A stretch of 40,656 bases of DNA from Alphaproteobacteria bacterium UBA998 (GTDB taxonomy: Bacteria; Pseudomonadota; Alphaproteobacteria; Rickettsiales; UBA998). The notes below the pieces were generated by a model, which was not told where the DNA came from, did no database searches, and saw only the letters and a program-made list of their open reading frames with translations. The first letter of the stretch is position 1. Each line of letters opens with the position of its first letter. Shown one piece after another: positions 1 through 7,957 of this stretch. The stretch covers positions 1 through 40,656 of the forward strand of contig DBAY01000032.1 in NCBI GenBank assembly GCA_002291925.1. The letters are read 5' to 3'. The position numbers and the translations under genes are program-made.

Positions 1-2
1 CG

Positions 3-1985
3 CAGGGCGTGGCGCTGGCCGCGCAAATGCGCGCGATCCCGGCGGTGATCGTGATGCCCGGGGATGCGCCCGCCGTGAAGATCGACGGGACGCGCGCGCT
101 GGGGGCCGAGGTGGTTCTTTATGACCGCGCGACCGAGGATCGCGACGCCATCGGCACGCGCCTGGCCCTCGAGCGCGGGCTCACCCTCATCAAGCCCTAC
201 GACCAGCCCGAGGTGATCGCGGGCCAGGGGACCGTGGGGCTGGAGATTGCGGCCCAGGCGGCGGAAGTGGGCGTGACCCAGGCCGATGTGCTGGTCTGCT
301 GCGGGGGGGGCGGGTTGACATCCGGGATCGCCCTGGCCCTCGCCGCCCGCGCCCCCGGACTGCGCGCCCGTCCCGTGGAGCCCGAGGGGTTCGACGACAC
401 CGCCCGGTCGCTGGCCAGCGGGACGGTGCAGCGCAACGCCCGTCTGTCGGGGTCGATCTGCGATGCCATCGTCACGCCCCAGCCTGGCGTCCTGACCTTT
501 CCCATCCTGCGCGCGCATTGCGGGCCCGGCCTGGTTGTGACCGAGCCCGAGGCGCTGTCCGCGATGCGCCTGGCGGTCCACCACCTGAAGATCGTGCTGG
601 AGCCGGGGGGCGCGGTGGCGCTGGCGGCGGCGCTGTTCCTGCAGCCCAATCTGCTGATGCTCGATGAGCCGACCAACCACCTCGATTTCGAGGCGATGAT
701 CTGGCTGGAGAATTTCCTGAAACGCTATCAGGGCACGATGATCATCATCAGCCATGACCGCGACATTTTGAACAAGACGGTGGATCACATCCTGCATCTG
801 GAGAACCAGAAGCTCGTCTCCTACACCGGCACCTATGACCAGTTCGAGCGAAGGCGCGCCGAGAAGCTGATGAACCAGCAGGCGCTGCATGAGAAGCAGA
901 TGGCGCAGAAGGCGAAGATGATGGAATTCGTCGACCGCTTCCGCGCCAAGGCAAGCAAGGCACGGCAGGCCCAGAGCCGCCTGAAGGCCATCGAGAAAAT
1001 GGACATCGTCGATGCCGTGATGGCCGAGCGCGTCACCGCCTTCGTCTTCCCGACGCCGGAGGAACTCCCCTCCCCGCTCATCACGCTGAACCGCGTGGAT
1101 GCCGGCTATGAACCCGGCAAGCCGGTGCTGAAGGGCCTCGATCTGCGCATCGACATGGATGACCGCATCGCCCTGCTCGGCGCCAACGGCAACGGCAAAT
1201 CGACGCTGGTCAAGCTGCTCTCCGGCCGCATGGAGAAGATGAGCGGCCATGTCTATAAATCCGGCAAATTGCGCGTCGGCTATTTTGCGCAGTTCCAGAC
1301 CGACGAGCTCAACGTCGATGAAACGCCGTATCAGGTAATGAAGGATGCCATGAAGGGCGTGCATGAAGCCAAGGTGCGCGCCGCGCTCGGCAAGTTCGGC
1401 TTCGACAAGCACAAGGCGGATACCAAGGTCGGCGAACTCTCCGGCGGCGAGAAGGCCCGCCTGCTCTTCTGCTTGATGAGCTATGACGCGCCGCACATCA
1501 TGCTGCTCGATGAGCCGACCAACCACCTCGACATGGACGCCCGTGAGGCGCTGATGCAGGCGCTGAATAATTATCAGGGCGCGGTAATCCTGGTGAGCCA
1601 CGATCCGCACCTCGTCGAGTGCGTCGCCGACCGGCTCTGGCTGGTGGCGGACGGTACGTGCAAGCCGTTCGATGACGATCTGGAGGCCTACAAGCAGCTC
1701 GTGGTGCGCCAGCGCCGCAAGGAGCGCGACGAGGCCAAGCAGGAAGCCCGCGCCGCCAAGAAGCTGGCCAAGGAAGCCTCCCCGAAAGAAAAGGAAGCCG
1801 AGATGCTGGAGCAAAAGATCACCCAGCTCCGCCAGCAGAAAAACGCGCTGGAGGACGAGATCGCCGTCGTCTGCGCCGAGGGCGACGCCAAGCAGATCAC
1901 GCGCCTCAACAAAACCCATGCCTCCCTTCTCAACCAAATTGACGAGGCCGAAGGCGCACTGGAAGTGCTGATTTCGGAGATGTAG
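3..1985 (+). CDS. Chimeric ORF: PLP-dependent threonine/serine dehydratase fragment joined to a truncated ABC-F ATPase
   Basis: The frame is open at the left edge, so the true start lies outside the window. Numbering from the GTG at 9, residues 1-208 match the fold-type II PLP enzymes (threonine dehydratase/serine racemase): a glycine-rich phosphate loop (CGGGGLTSG, about residue 98) and a typical LEPGGAVALAAAL ending. From about residue 210 the sequence is an ABC-F protein that lacks the first Walker A and signature. It keeps the first LLMLDEPTNHLD and SHD, the inter-domain linker, a complete second ABC domain (GANGNGKS 391-398, LSGGEK 477-482, Walker B 497-508, SHD switch) and a lysine/glutamate-rich coiled-coil tail. 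ABC-F proteins act on ribosomes; the first half belongs to an unrelated amino-acid enzyme. Neither part is complete, and base composition changes at the joint. I infer an artefactual or recombinational fusion, not a functional two-domain enzyme. Confidence 0.85.
   Translation, partial: QGVALAAQMRAIPAVIVMPGDAPAVKIDGTRALGAEVVLYDRATEDRDAIGTRLALERGLTLIKPYDQPEVIAGQGTVGLEIAAQAAEVGVTQADVLVCCGGGGLTSGIALALAARAPGLRARPVEPEGFDDTARSLASGTVQRNARLSGSICDAIVTPQPGVLTFPILRAHCGPGLVVTEPEALSAMRLAVHHLKIVLEPGGAVALAAALFLQPNLLMLDEPTNHLDFEAMIWLENFLKRYQGTMIIISHDRDILNKTVDHILHLENQKLVSYTGTYDQFERRRAEKLMNQQALHEKQMAQKAKMMEFVDRFRAKASKARQAQSRLKAIEKMDIVDAVMAERVTAFVFPTPEELPSPLITLNRVDAGYEPGKPVLKGLDLRIDMDDRIALLGANGNGKSTLVKLLSGRMEKMSGHVYKSGKLRVGYFAQFQTDELNVDETPYQVMKDAMKGVHEAKVRAALGKFGFDKHKADTKVGELSGGEKARLLFCLMSYDAPHIMLLDEPTNHLDMDAREALMQALNNYQGAVILVSHDPHLVECVADRLWLVADGTCKPFDDDLEAYKQLVVRQRRKERDEAKQEARAAKKLAKEASPKEKEAEMLEQKITQLRQQKNALEDEIAVVCAEGDAKQITRLNKTHASLLNQIDEAEGALEVLISEM
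615..635 (+). other. Fusion junction: 21-nt segment shared by both halves (encodes VALAAAL)
   Basis: The segment fits both the dehydratase ending (PGGAVALAAAL) and the ABC-F stretch normally found just before Walker B (R-VALAAALF-QP-LL-LDEP). Left of it, bases 301-420 contain 97 G/C of 120. Right of it, lines 721-780 and 841-900 contain 66 of 120. An abrupt change of gene family and composition at a low-complexity shared word is what a collapsed assembly path or a microhomology recombination would leave. Confidence 0.7.
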
Positions 1986-1996
1986 TTTCTATTTCT

Positions 1997-2080
1997 GTCA
2001 TTCCGGGACGCTTTAGCGTGCCCGGAATCTCTGAGCGATATGAAAAAAGATCCTGCGCAGCCTTCGGCTCGCAGGATGAC
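1997..2080 (+). repeat. Intergenic GTCA...TGAC palindromic repeat, two-hairpin type, copy 1
   Basis: The element starts GTCATTCCGGG and ends GCAGGATGAC. It holds two hairpins: ATTCCGGG/CCCGGAAT around a CTTTAG loop, and ATCCTGCG/CGCAGGAT around CAGCCTTCGGCT. It lies between the ABC-F stop and the YaiI gene. A copy in reverse orientation is at 27290-27376 and direct copies or relatives are at 37819-37902 and 40377-40459. The GC-rich stems could weaken or end transcription. Confidence 0.8.
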
Positions 2081-2096
2081 ATAAAGGGAAAAACCC

Positions 2097-2543
2097 ATGC
2101 CCATCCTCTATGTCGATGCCGATGCCTGCCCGGTGAAGCAGGAAATCAGCCGCGTTGCCGAGCGGTTTTCGCTCACCGTCTACATGGTCAGCAATTCCGG
2201 CACCTACACGGCGGGCCACGCCCATGTGCATTCCATCATGGTCAGCGACGGCTTCGACGCCGCCGATCACTGGATTGCGGAGAAAGTCCAGCCGGGGGAC
2301 ATCGTTATCACCAGCGACATTCCCCTCGCTGCCCGCGTGCTGGAGAAGCAGGCCCATGCCCTCGCCCCCACGGACCGCGCTTTCACGAAGGAATCCATCG
2401 GCGCCACCCTGGCGATGCGCGAGTTCAACGCCTATCTGCGCGAATCCGGCGAAAGCAAGGGCTACAACGCCCCCTTCACCAAGCAGGACCGCTCAAACTT
2501 CCTGCAGGCGCTGGATCAGCTGATCCGTAAGCAGGATGGCTGA
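2097..2543 (+). CDS. YaiI/UPF0178 (DUF188) family protein
   Basis: The 148-residue protein begins MPILYVDADACPVK, the hallmark N terminus of the UPF0178/YaiI family (PIN-like fold, conserved Asp residues). Further family signatures are the SNSG segment (residues 32-35), the VITSDIPLAARVL stretch and the RAFTKESIG segment, and the length is the family norm. AAGGG lies a few bases upstream of the ATG. The biochemical role is not established for the family, though the acidic PIN-like core suggests nucleic-acid processing. It stands alone between repeat copy 1 and the carotenoid operon, transcribed in the same direction as both neighbours. Confidence 0.9.
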   Translation: MPILYVDADACPVKQEISRVAERFSLTVYMVSNSGTYTAGHAHVHSIMVSDGFDAADHWIAEKVQPGDIVITSDIPLAARVLEKQAHALAPTDRAFTKESIGATLAMREFNAYLRESGESKGYNAPFTKQDRSNFLQALDQLIRKQDG

Positions 2544-2631
2544 CGCGCGCTAACCTGCGGAGCAATAACAAAAAGCTCCCCTTCTCCTGCTCCTATTCGC
2601 GCCTTAACGTGCGACGCCGTATCAATAGCGC

Positions 2632-3897
2632 ATGCAAGAACGGCATATCCTGTTTGCTACCACGGGCTCACTGGGCGACCTGCATCCGTTCCTCGCCACG
2701 GGGGCGGCCTTGCGCCAGCGCGGCCACCGCGTGACGGTCGCGACCACGCAGCGTCACCAGGCAGCGGTTGAGCAGGCGGGGCTGGCGTTTCGCCTCATGC
2801 GGCCGAACCCGCCGGACGGGCCGGAATTTGGCCAGCGCTTCATGGACCCGCGCCACGGCGCGGCCTTTGCGTTCCGGGAATATCTCAGCCCGGCCATCCG
2901 CGAAAGCTATGATGATCTGCGCGACGCGGCGACCGAGGCGGATTTGCTGGTCAGCCAGTCGCTTGCCCTCGCCGCGCCGCTGGTGGCGGAGGCAACGGGC
3001 ATCCCTTGGCTCTCCGCCGTGTTTCAGCCGATGACGCTGTTTTCCGCCGATGACCCGCCGCACCTCCCCCCGGTGCCGTTCTCGCGCCGCTGGCCTAAAT
3101 TTAACCACTGGCTGATTCAGCAGATGAAGAAACATACGCACTCTTGGACGAAGGACGTCCGGGAACTGCGGGCCGCATTGGGGCTGGCTGGGGGCGGCGA
3201 TCCGGTGTATGAGGGACAGCATGCGCCTGCGGGAGTGCTGGCGATGTTTTCTCCTCTGCTCGGTGCGCCGCAACCCGACTGGCCGGTGCAAACCATCCAG
3301 ACGGGAGCCGCGCTCTACCAGCCCCCTGAGAGCGCATGGCCACCGCATGTGAGGCGTTTCTTGGATTCAGGCCCGGCACCGATTATTTTCACGCTTGGCT
3401 CCGCCTCGTCACAGAATGTGGGCGATTTCTACGAGGTCAGCCTTCAGGCGGCGCGGCGGCTTGGCCAGCGTGCGCTGATCGTGACCGGGGCTGAGCATCC
3501 GCTGCTCGCCGCACCGGTGCAGGGGGACGCCCTGGCGATCCGCTATTGCCCGTTTCACCAGATTTTTCCCCGCGGGGCCGCGATTGTGCATGCCGGGGGA
3601 ATCGCGGCGACGTGCCATGCCATCATGGCCTGGCGGCCGCAGCTGATCGTGCCGTTCGCCCATGACCAGCACGACAACGCCGCCCGCGCGCGGCGGCTGG
3701 GCGTCGCCTCGGTGATGGCGCGGCGCCGCTACCGTCCGCGCGCGGTGGCCCATGCGCTCAAGCACCTATTGCGCACGCGCGACGAGGTGCGTCTGGCACG
3801 GCTGGCCACCACGCTTGGCAGCGAGGACGGAGCCACCCGCGCCGCCGATGTGATTGAGCAGCATCTGCGCCTGCATAAGGAGCGCCAGCATGGATGA
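2632..3897 (+). CDS. GT1-type (UDP-sugar) glycosyltransferase, candidate carotenoid glucosyltransferase
   Basis: The 421-residue protein has the two-Rossmann GT-B layout. The N terminus HILFATTGSLGDLHPFLATG is the acceptor-domain start of sterol/macrolide-type glycosyltransferases. The donor site at residues 320-358 keeps HAGG, a conserved Pro (IVPF) and DQ-x2-NA, the nucleotide-sugar signature. There is no signal peptide, so it should be cytoplasmic. Its stop overlaps the crtY start by 8 nt, so it is translated with the carotenoid genes. In zeaxanthin clusters this position is often held by crtX (zeaxanthin glucosyltransferase). The substrate is inferred from context only; a sterol, hopanoid or other lipid acceptor remains possible. 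No clear ribosome-binding site precedes the ATG at 2632. Confidence 0.8.
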   Translation: MQERHILFATTGSLGDLHPFLATGAALRQRGHRVTVATTQRHQAAVEQAGLAFRLMRPNPPDGPEFGQRFMDPRHGAAFAFREYLSPAIRESYDDLRDAATEADLLVSQSLALAAPLVAEATGIPWLSAVFQPMTLFSADDPPHLPPVPFSRRWPKFNHWLIQQMKKHTHSWTKDVRELRAALGLAGGGDPVYEGQHAPAGVLAMFSPLLGAPQPDWPVQTIQTGAALYQPPESAWPPHVRRFLDSGPAPIIFTLGSASSQNVGDFYEVSLQAARRLGQRALIVTGAEHPLLAAPVQGDALAIRYCPFHQIFPRGAAIVHAGGIAATCHAIMAWRPQLIVPFAHDQHDNAARARRLGVASVMARRRYRPRAVAHALKHLLRTRDEVRLARLATTLGSEDGATRAADVIEQHLRLHKERQHG

Positions 3898-5044
3898 CCT
3901 GCTGCTCATCGGCGGAGGGCTGGCAAATGGCCTTCTTGCTTGGCGCCTCGGCGAGGTGCAGCCCGACATACGCTGGCGCCTGCTGGAACAGGGCAGCCAG
4001 CTGGGCGGCAATCACACCTGGTCCTTCCACGCCACCGATGTCAGCGACGACGCCCACTCTTGGCTGGCGCCGCTGGTGACGCATCAGTGGGATGGGTACG
4101 AAGTACGCTTCCCCGCCCACAGCCGCCAGCTGCAGGGTCGTTACTTCACCATCACCTCGCACCAGTTGCACCAACGGCTGATGGAGCGCTTCGCCGAACG
4201 CATCCATCTGGACACCACAGTGCAAACGCTCGACTCCCAAGGCGCCATCGCGGGCGGACGGCGCTGGGAGGCCCGCGCGGTGATTGACGGGCGCGGCTAT
4301 GAGCCCTCCGCGCATCTGCGTCTCGGCTATCAAAAGTTTCTCGGCCTTGAAGTCGAAACGGCAGCGCACGGCCTGACGCGGCCCCTCCTGATGGATGCGA
4401 CGGTTGATCAGACCGATGGCTACCGGTTCTTCTACGTCCTGCCCTTTTCCCCCACCCGCCTGCTGATCGAGGATACGCGCTACAGTAACCACCCCGCGCT
4501 GGACCGTGACGCACTTCGGCAGGACATTCACGCCTACGCGCAACAGCGCGGCTGGGCGGTGCAGCAGGTGCTGCGCGAGGAAGAAGGCGTCCTGCCCGTG
4601 ACGCTTGACGGGCACCATGAGGCCTTCTGGCAGGAAGACGCCCGGCAGTGCCCTGTGATAGGCATGCGCGCGGGGTTATGGCATGCCACAACGGGCTATT
4701 CGCTCCCCGACGCGGTGCGGCTGGTGGAAAAGATTGTGGCACATCCTGACCTGCATCCGGCGAGCCTGCACGCGCTCATCCGCCAGCATGCCCGCGCGCA
4801 CTGGCGCGCGCAGCGTTTCTACCGCATGCTCAACCGGATGCTGTTCCTCGCGGCCAAGCCCGCACAGCGTTACAAAGTGCTGGAGCGTTTCTACCGCTTA
4901 CCCGAGCCGCTCATCGCCCGGTTTTATGCAGGCCACAGCAGCTTCAGCGACCAATGCCGCATCCTGGCTGGCAAACCGCCCGTGCCGATGTCCGCCGCCT
5001 GCCGCAGCATGGCACCGGGCGCGGCATGGAAGGAGGCTGCATGA
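3890..5044 (+). CDS. crtY: Lycopene beta-cyclase
   Basis: The 384-residue protein cyclises both ends of lycopene to give beta-carotene. It starts MDDLLLIGGGLANGLLAWRL, a dinucleotide-binding GGGLANGL loop typical of CrtY. It also carries the early LLEQGSQLGGNHTWSFH segment, a DGRGY stretch after the second strand, and TGYSLPDAVR in the C-terminal half, all family signatures. The start at 3890 is preferred over the upstream in-frame ATG at 3854 because AAGGAG sits 7 bases before it and the protein then begins at the nucleotide-binding strand. It overlaps the glycosyltransferase stop by 8 nt and shares ATGA with crtI. Confidence 0.95.
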   Translation: MDDLLLIGGGLANGLLAWRLGEVQPDIRWRLLEQGSQLGGNHTWSFHATDVSDDAHSWLAPLVTHQWDGYEVRFPAHSRQLQGRYFTITSHQLHQRLMERFAERIHLDTTVQTLDSQGAIAGGRRWEARAVIDGRGYEPSAHLRLGYQKFLGLEVETAAHGLTRPLLMDATVDQTDGYRFFYVLPFSPTRLLIEDTRYSNHPALDRDALRQDIHAYAQQRGWAVQQVLREEEGVLPVTLDGHHEAFWQEDARQCPVIGMRAGLWHATTGYSLPDAVRLVEKIVAHPDLHPASLHALIRQHARAHWRAQRFYRMLNRMLFLAAKPAQRYKVLERFYRLPEPLIARFYAGHSSFSDQCRILAGKPPVPMSAACRSMAPGAAWKEAA

Positions 5045-6534
5045 AAGCGATCGTGATTGGCAGCGGCTTTGGGGGTCTGGCATTGGCCATCCGCCTGCAG
5101 GCCGGAGGCATCCAGACCACCGTGCTGGAAGCGCGCGACAAGCCCGGCGGCCGCGCTTACGTGTATGAGGATCAGGGATTCACCTTCGATGCCGGGCCCA
5201 CCGTCATCACCGAGCCGACGGCGCTCGATCATCTCTTTGCCGCCGCGGGCAAGCGCGTCAGCGATTACGTGGAGCTGGTGCCGGTCAGTCCGCTCTACCA
5301 GTTGCGCTGGGAGGATGGCTACCAGTTCGACTACGTCAATGATCAGGAGGCGCTCGAGCGTCAAATCGCCGCCAAATCACCGCGCGATGTGCTCGGCTAC
5401 CAGCGCTTTTTGAAATATTCCGAAGCCGTGTTTGAAGAAGGTTACGTCAAGCTGGGCCACGTTCCCTTCCCCGATTTCGGCAGCATGATCAAAGTCTCGC
5501 CGCAGCTGGTGAAACTGGAGAGTTTCCGCAGCGTCTACAGCATGGTGGCGCGCTTCATCAAAGATGAACATCTGCGGCAGGCCTTCAGTTTCCATTCCCT
5601 GCTGGTCGGCGGCAACCCGTTCGAGACCTCCGCCATTTATGCGCTGATTCACGCGCTGGAGCGCAAATGGGGCGTGTTCTTCCCCAAGGGCGGCACCGGC
5701 GCGCTGATTCGCGGCATGGTGCAGCTGCTGGAAGATCTGGGCGGCTCGCTTCGCCTGAATAGCCCGGTGAACCGCATCCGGGTGGAGAATGGCCGCGCTT
5801 GTGGCGTGGCATTGCAGAATGGCGAGTCGCTGTCTGCCGATCTGGTCGCCAGCAATGCCGATGTGGTGCATACCTATCGCCACCTGCTGCGCGAGAAGCC
5901 GCACGGCTTAGCCGAAGGAAAACGGCTCGGTGCCAAGCGGCACAGCATGTCGCTGTTCGTTATCTATTTCGGCCTGAAGCGTACGCATGACCATCTGCAG
6001 CACCACACCGTGCTATTCGGCCCGCGCTACCGCGAGTTGCTGGCCGACATCTTCCACGGCGCCACCCTGCCAGAGGATTTCTCCCTCTATCTCCATTCAC
6101 CGACCGTCACCGACCCGACACTGGCCCCGCCCGGCTGCAGCAGCTTCTACGTGCTCTCGCCCGTGCCGCATCTGGGCCATGCCGCGATTGACTGGGAAAC
6201 CGAGGGCCCGCGCTACCGAGACCGCATCCTGGCTTACCTCGAGGAGCGCTGCATCCCCAACCTGCGCGCCGACCTTGTCACCTCGCGCATCTTCACGCCG
6301 TTCGATTTCCGCGACCAGCTGAACGCGCATCACGGCTCGGCCTTCTCGCTGGAGCCGGTGCTGTGGCAGAGCGCCTACTTCCGCACCCATAACCGCGACC
6401 GCAAAATCGGCGGGCTATATTTCGTCGGCGCGGGCACCCATCCGGGCGCGGGCGTGCCCGGCGTCGTCGGTTCGGCACGCGCGACGGCAGGCCTCATCTT
6501 CGAGGATTTCAAGCAGATGGGGAAAGCCGCATGA
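5041..6534 (+). CDS. crtI: Phytoene desaturase (lycopene-forming)
   Basis: The 497-residue FAD enzyme converts phytoene to lycopene at the membrane face. The N-terminal GSGFGG (residues 7-12) and the EARDKPGGRAYVY segment form the FAD-binding fold. The C terminus carries YFVGAGTHPGAGVPGV, the diagnostic bacterial CrtI signature. The ATG at 5041 overlaps the crtY stop as ATGA and has GGAGG upstream; a longer reading from 4954 would run into crtY and is rejected. The stop overlaps crtB by ATGA. Length is normal for bacterial CrtI. The exact desaturation number (lycopene or neurosporene) cannot be read from sequence, but a following lycopene cyclase favours lycopene. Confidence 0.97.
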   Translation: MKAIVIGSGFGGLALAIRLQAGGIQTTVLEARDKPGGRAYVYEDQGFTFDAGPTVITEPTALDHLFAAAGKRVSDYVELVPVSPLYQLRWEDGYQFDYVNDQEALERQIAAKSPRDVLGYQRFLKYSEAVFEEGYVKLGHVPFPDFGSMIKVSPQLVKLESFRSVYSMVARFIKDEHLRQAFSFHSLLVGGNPFETSAIYALIHALERKWGVFFPKGGTGALIRGMVQLLEDLGGSLRLNSPVNRIRVENGRACGVALQNGESLSADLVASNADVVHTYRHLLREKPHGLAEGKRLGAKRHSMSLFVIYFGLKRTHDHLQHHTVLFGPRYRELLADIFHGATLPEDFSLYLHSPTVTDPTLAPPGCSSFYVLSPVPHLGHAAIDWETEGPRYRDRILAYLEERCIPNLRADLVTSRIFTPFDFRDQLNAHHGSAFSLEPVLWQSAYFRTHNRDRKIGGLYFVGAGTHPGAGVPGVVGSARATAGLIFEDFKQMGKAA

Positions 6535-7478
6535 CGCTGCCCGAGGACGCGCTGACGGACTTCATCGAGCAGACCATGGCGCACGGCTCGAAAAGCTTCG
6601 CTCGCGCCGCCCGCCTGTTCGACGCGCCCACCCGCCGCAGCGCGCTGGAACTCTATGCGTGGTGCCGCCATTGCGATGATGTCATCGACGGGCAGACGCT
6701 GGGGCATGATACTCAATCCATGAGCGCGGAGGAGCGCGCCCGTTGCCTCGATGCGCTGCGCGCCGATACGCTGCGTGCCCTCTCCAACGCGCCAGTGGAG
6801 CATCCCGCCTTCGAAGCGCTGCGGCGCGTCGCGGCCCGCCATGCCATTCCCGCGCGCTACCCGCTGGAGCTGATCGAGGGCTTCGCCATGGATGTAGAGG
6901 GCCACACCTACCGCACCCGCGAGGATGTGCTGCTCTATTGCTATCACGTGGCGGGCGTGGTGGGCGTGATGATGGCGCATATCATGGGCGTGCGCGATCC
7001 CGAGACATTGCAGCGCGCCGCCGATCTCGGCATCGCCTTCCAGCTCACCAATATCTGCCGCGATGTGATGGAGGACGCTGCGCACGGGCGGGTGTACCTG
7101 CCCACGGACTGGCTGGCGGAGCATCAACTCACCCGCGACAACCTCACCGACCCGGCGCAGCGGCAGAACGTGCATGACATCGCGCGCCGCCTGCTGGCGG
7201 AAGCGGAACCCTATTACGCCTCGGCGCATATTGGCATCCGCCAGTTGCCATACCGCTCCGCGTGGGCCATCGCCACGGCGCACTCCGTCTACCGGGGCAT
7301 CGGGGTGAAGTTGCTCGCCGGTGGGCCCGAGGCATGGAACACGCGCATCACAACCAGCCGTCGCCGCAAGCTTGTTTATGTCGCGCAAAGTGCGCTCCGT
7401 GCCGGGGTAGCGGTGTGCGCCCGGCCTTTGCCTACCCCACAGCGCGAGCCCCTTTGGAGCCGGGAGGCGGCGGCATGA
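6531..7478 (+). CDS. crtB: Phytoene synthase
   Basis: The 315-residue enzyme condenses two GGPP into phytoene. Both Mg-diphosphate motifs of the squalene/phytoene synthase family are visible: CDDVID at residues 48-53 and NICRDVMED at 174-182. The family stretch YCYHVAGVVG (136-145) and the RVYLP segment after the second motif are also present. It overlaps crtI and crtZ by 4 nt each (ATGA), showing translational coupling within the operon. Confidence 0.97.
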   Translation: MTLPEDALTDFIEQTMAHGSKSFARAARLFDAPTRRSALELYAWCRHCDDVIDGQTLGHDTQSMSAEERARCLDALRADTLRALSNAPVEHPAFEALRRVAARHAIPARYPLELIEGFAMDVEGHTYRTREDVLLYCYHVAGVVGVMMAHIMGVRDPETLQRAADLGIAFQLTNICRDVMEDAAHGRVYLPTDWLAEHQLTRDNLTDPAQRQNVHDIARRLLAEAEPYYASAHIGIRQLPYRSAWAIATAHSVYRGIGVKLLAGGPEAWNTRITTSRRRKLVYVAQSALRAGVAVCARPLPTPQREPLWSREAAA

Positions 7479-7957
7479 GCGGTGTGACTCCTGCACATGT
7501 GCTGGTCGCCCTCCTGACCTTCATGGCAATGGAGCCAGCCGTCGCGTGGGTGCATCGCCATGTCATGCATGGCTGGGGCTGGGCGTGGCATGCGAGCCAT
7601 CACCGCCCGCGCCACGGCCGTTTCGAGCGGAACGACCTTTACAGCGTCATCGCGACGGCCTTGGCCCTGCTCCTCTTCACCGTCAGCGACCCCGATCGTA
7701 CGCTCTGGTGGGTCGGCGCGGGCGTCACGGCTTACGGCCTGCTTTACGCCATCGTGCATGACGGATTCGTGCATCGCCGCCTGCCCTTCACCTATACGCG
7801 GTGCAATGGCTATCTGCGCCGCCTGATTGCCGCGCATCACCTGCACCACGCCGTGAAAGAGCGCGAAGGCGGCGTCTCCTATGGCTTCCTCTATGCGCCG
7901 CCCGTGCCGGTGCTGCGTCAGCAACTGATGGCCCAGCGAGGTCGCCATGCGAAGTGA
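7475..7957 (+). CDS. crtZ: Beta-carotene hydroxylase (fatty-acid-hydroxylase type)
   Basis: The 160-residue integral membrane di-iron enzyme hydroxylates C3/C3' of beta-ionone rings. The histidine boxes are present: HRHVMHG (residues 20-26), HASHH (about 33-37), HDGFVH in the second half, and HHLHH near residue 126. Hydrophobic segments lie between them. The ATG at 7475 overlaps the crtB stop (ATGA) and has GGGAGG upstream; a longer frame from 7262 runs inside crtB and is rejected. The stop overlaps crtW by 11 nt. Product with crtW: zeaxanthin, adonixanthin and astaxanthin-type xanthophylls. Confidence 0.95.
   Translation: MSGVTPAHVLVALLTFMAMEPAVAWVHRHVMHGWGWAWHASHHRPRHGRFERNDLYSVIATALALLLFTVSDPDRTLWWVGAGVTAYGLLYAIVHDGFVHRRLPFTYTRCNGYLRRLIAAHHLHHAVKEREGGVSYGFLYAPPVPVLRQQLMAQRGRHAK

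Noticed and set aside
9..1985. A novel bifunctional dehydratase/ABC-F enzyme
   Set aside because: Both halves are truncated, the first ABC domain has lost Walker A, and composition changes at a shared word, so artefact or recombination is more likely than a functional fusion.
2559..2579. GGAGC...GCTCC hairpin after the YaiI gene as a terminator
   Set aside because: The stem is only 5 bp with an 11-nt loop and no following T-run, so it is too weak to call.
3854..3889. Longer crtY start (MSSICACIRSAS...)
   Set aside because: It runs through the glycosyltransferase coding sequence in another frame and has no ribosome-binding site; the ATG at 3890 does.
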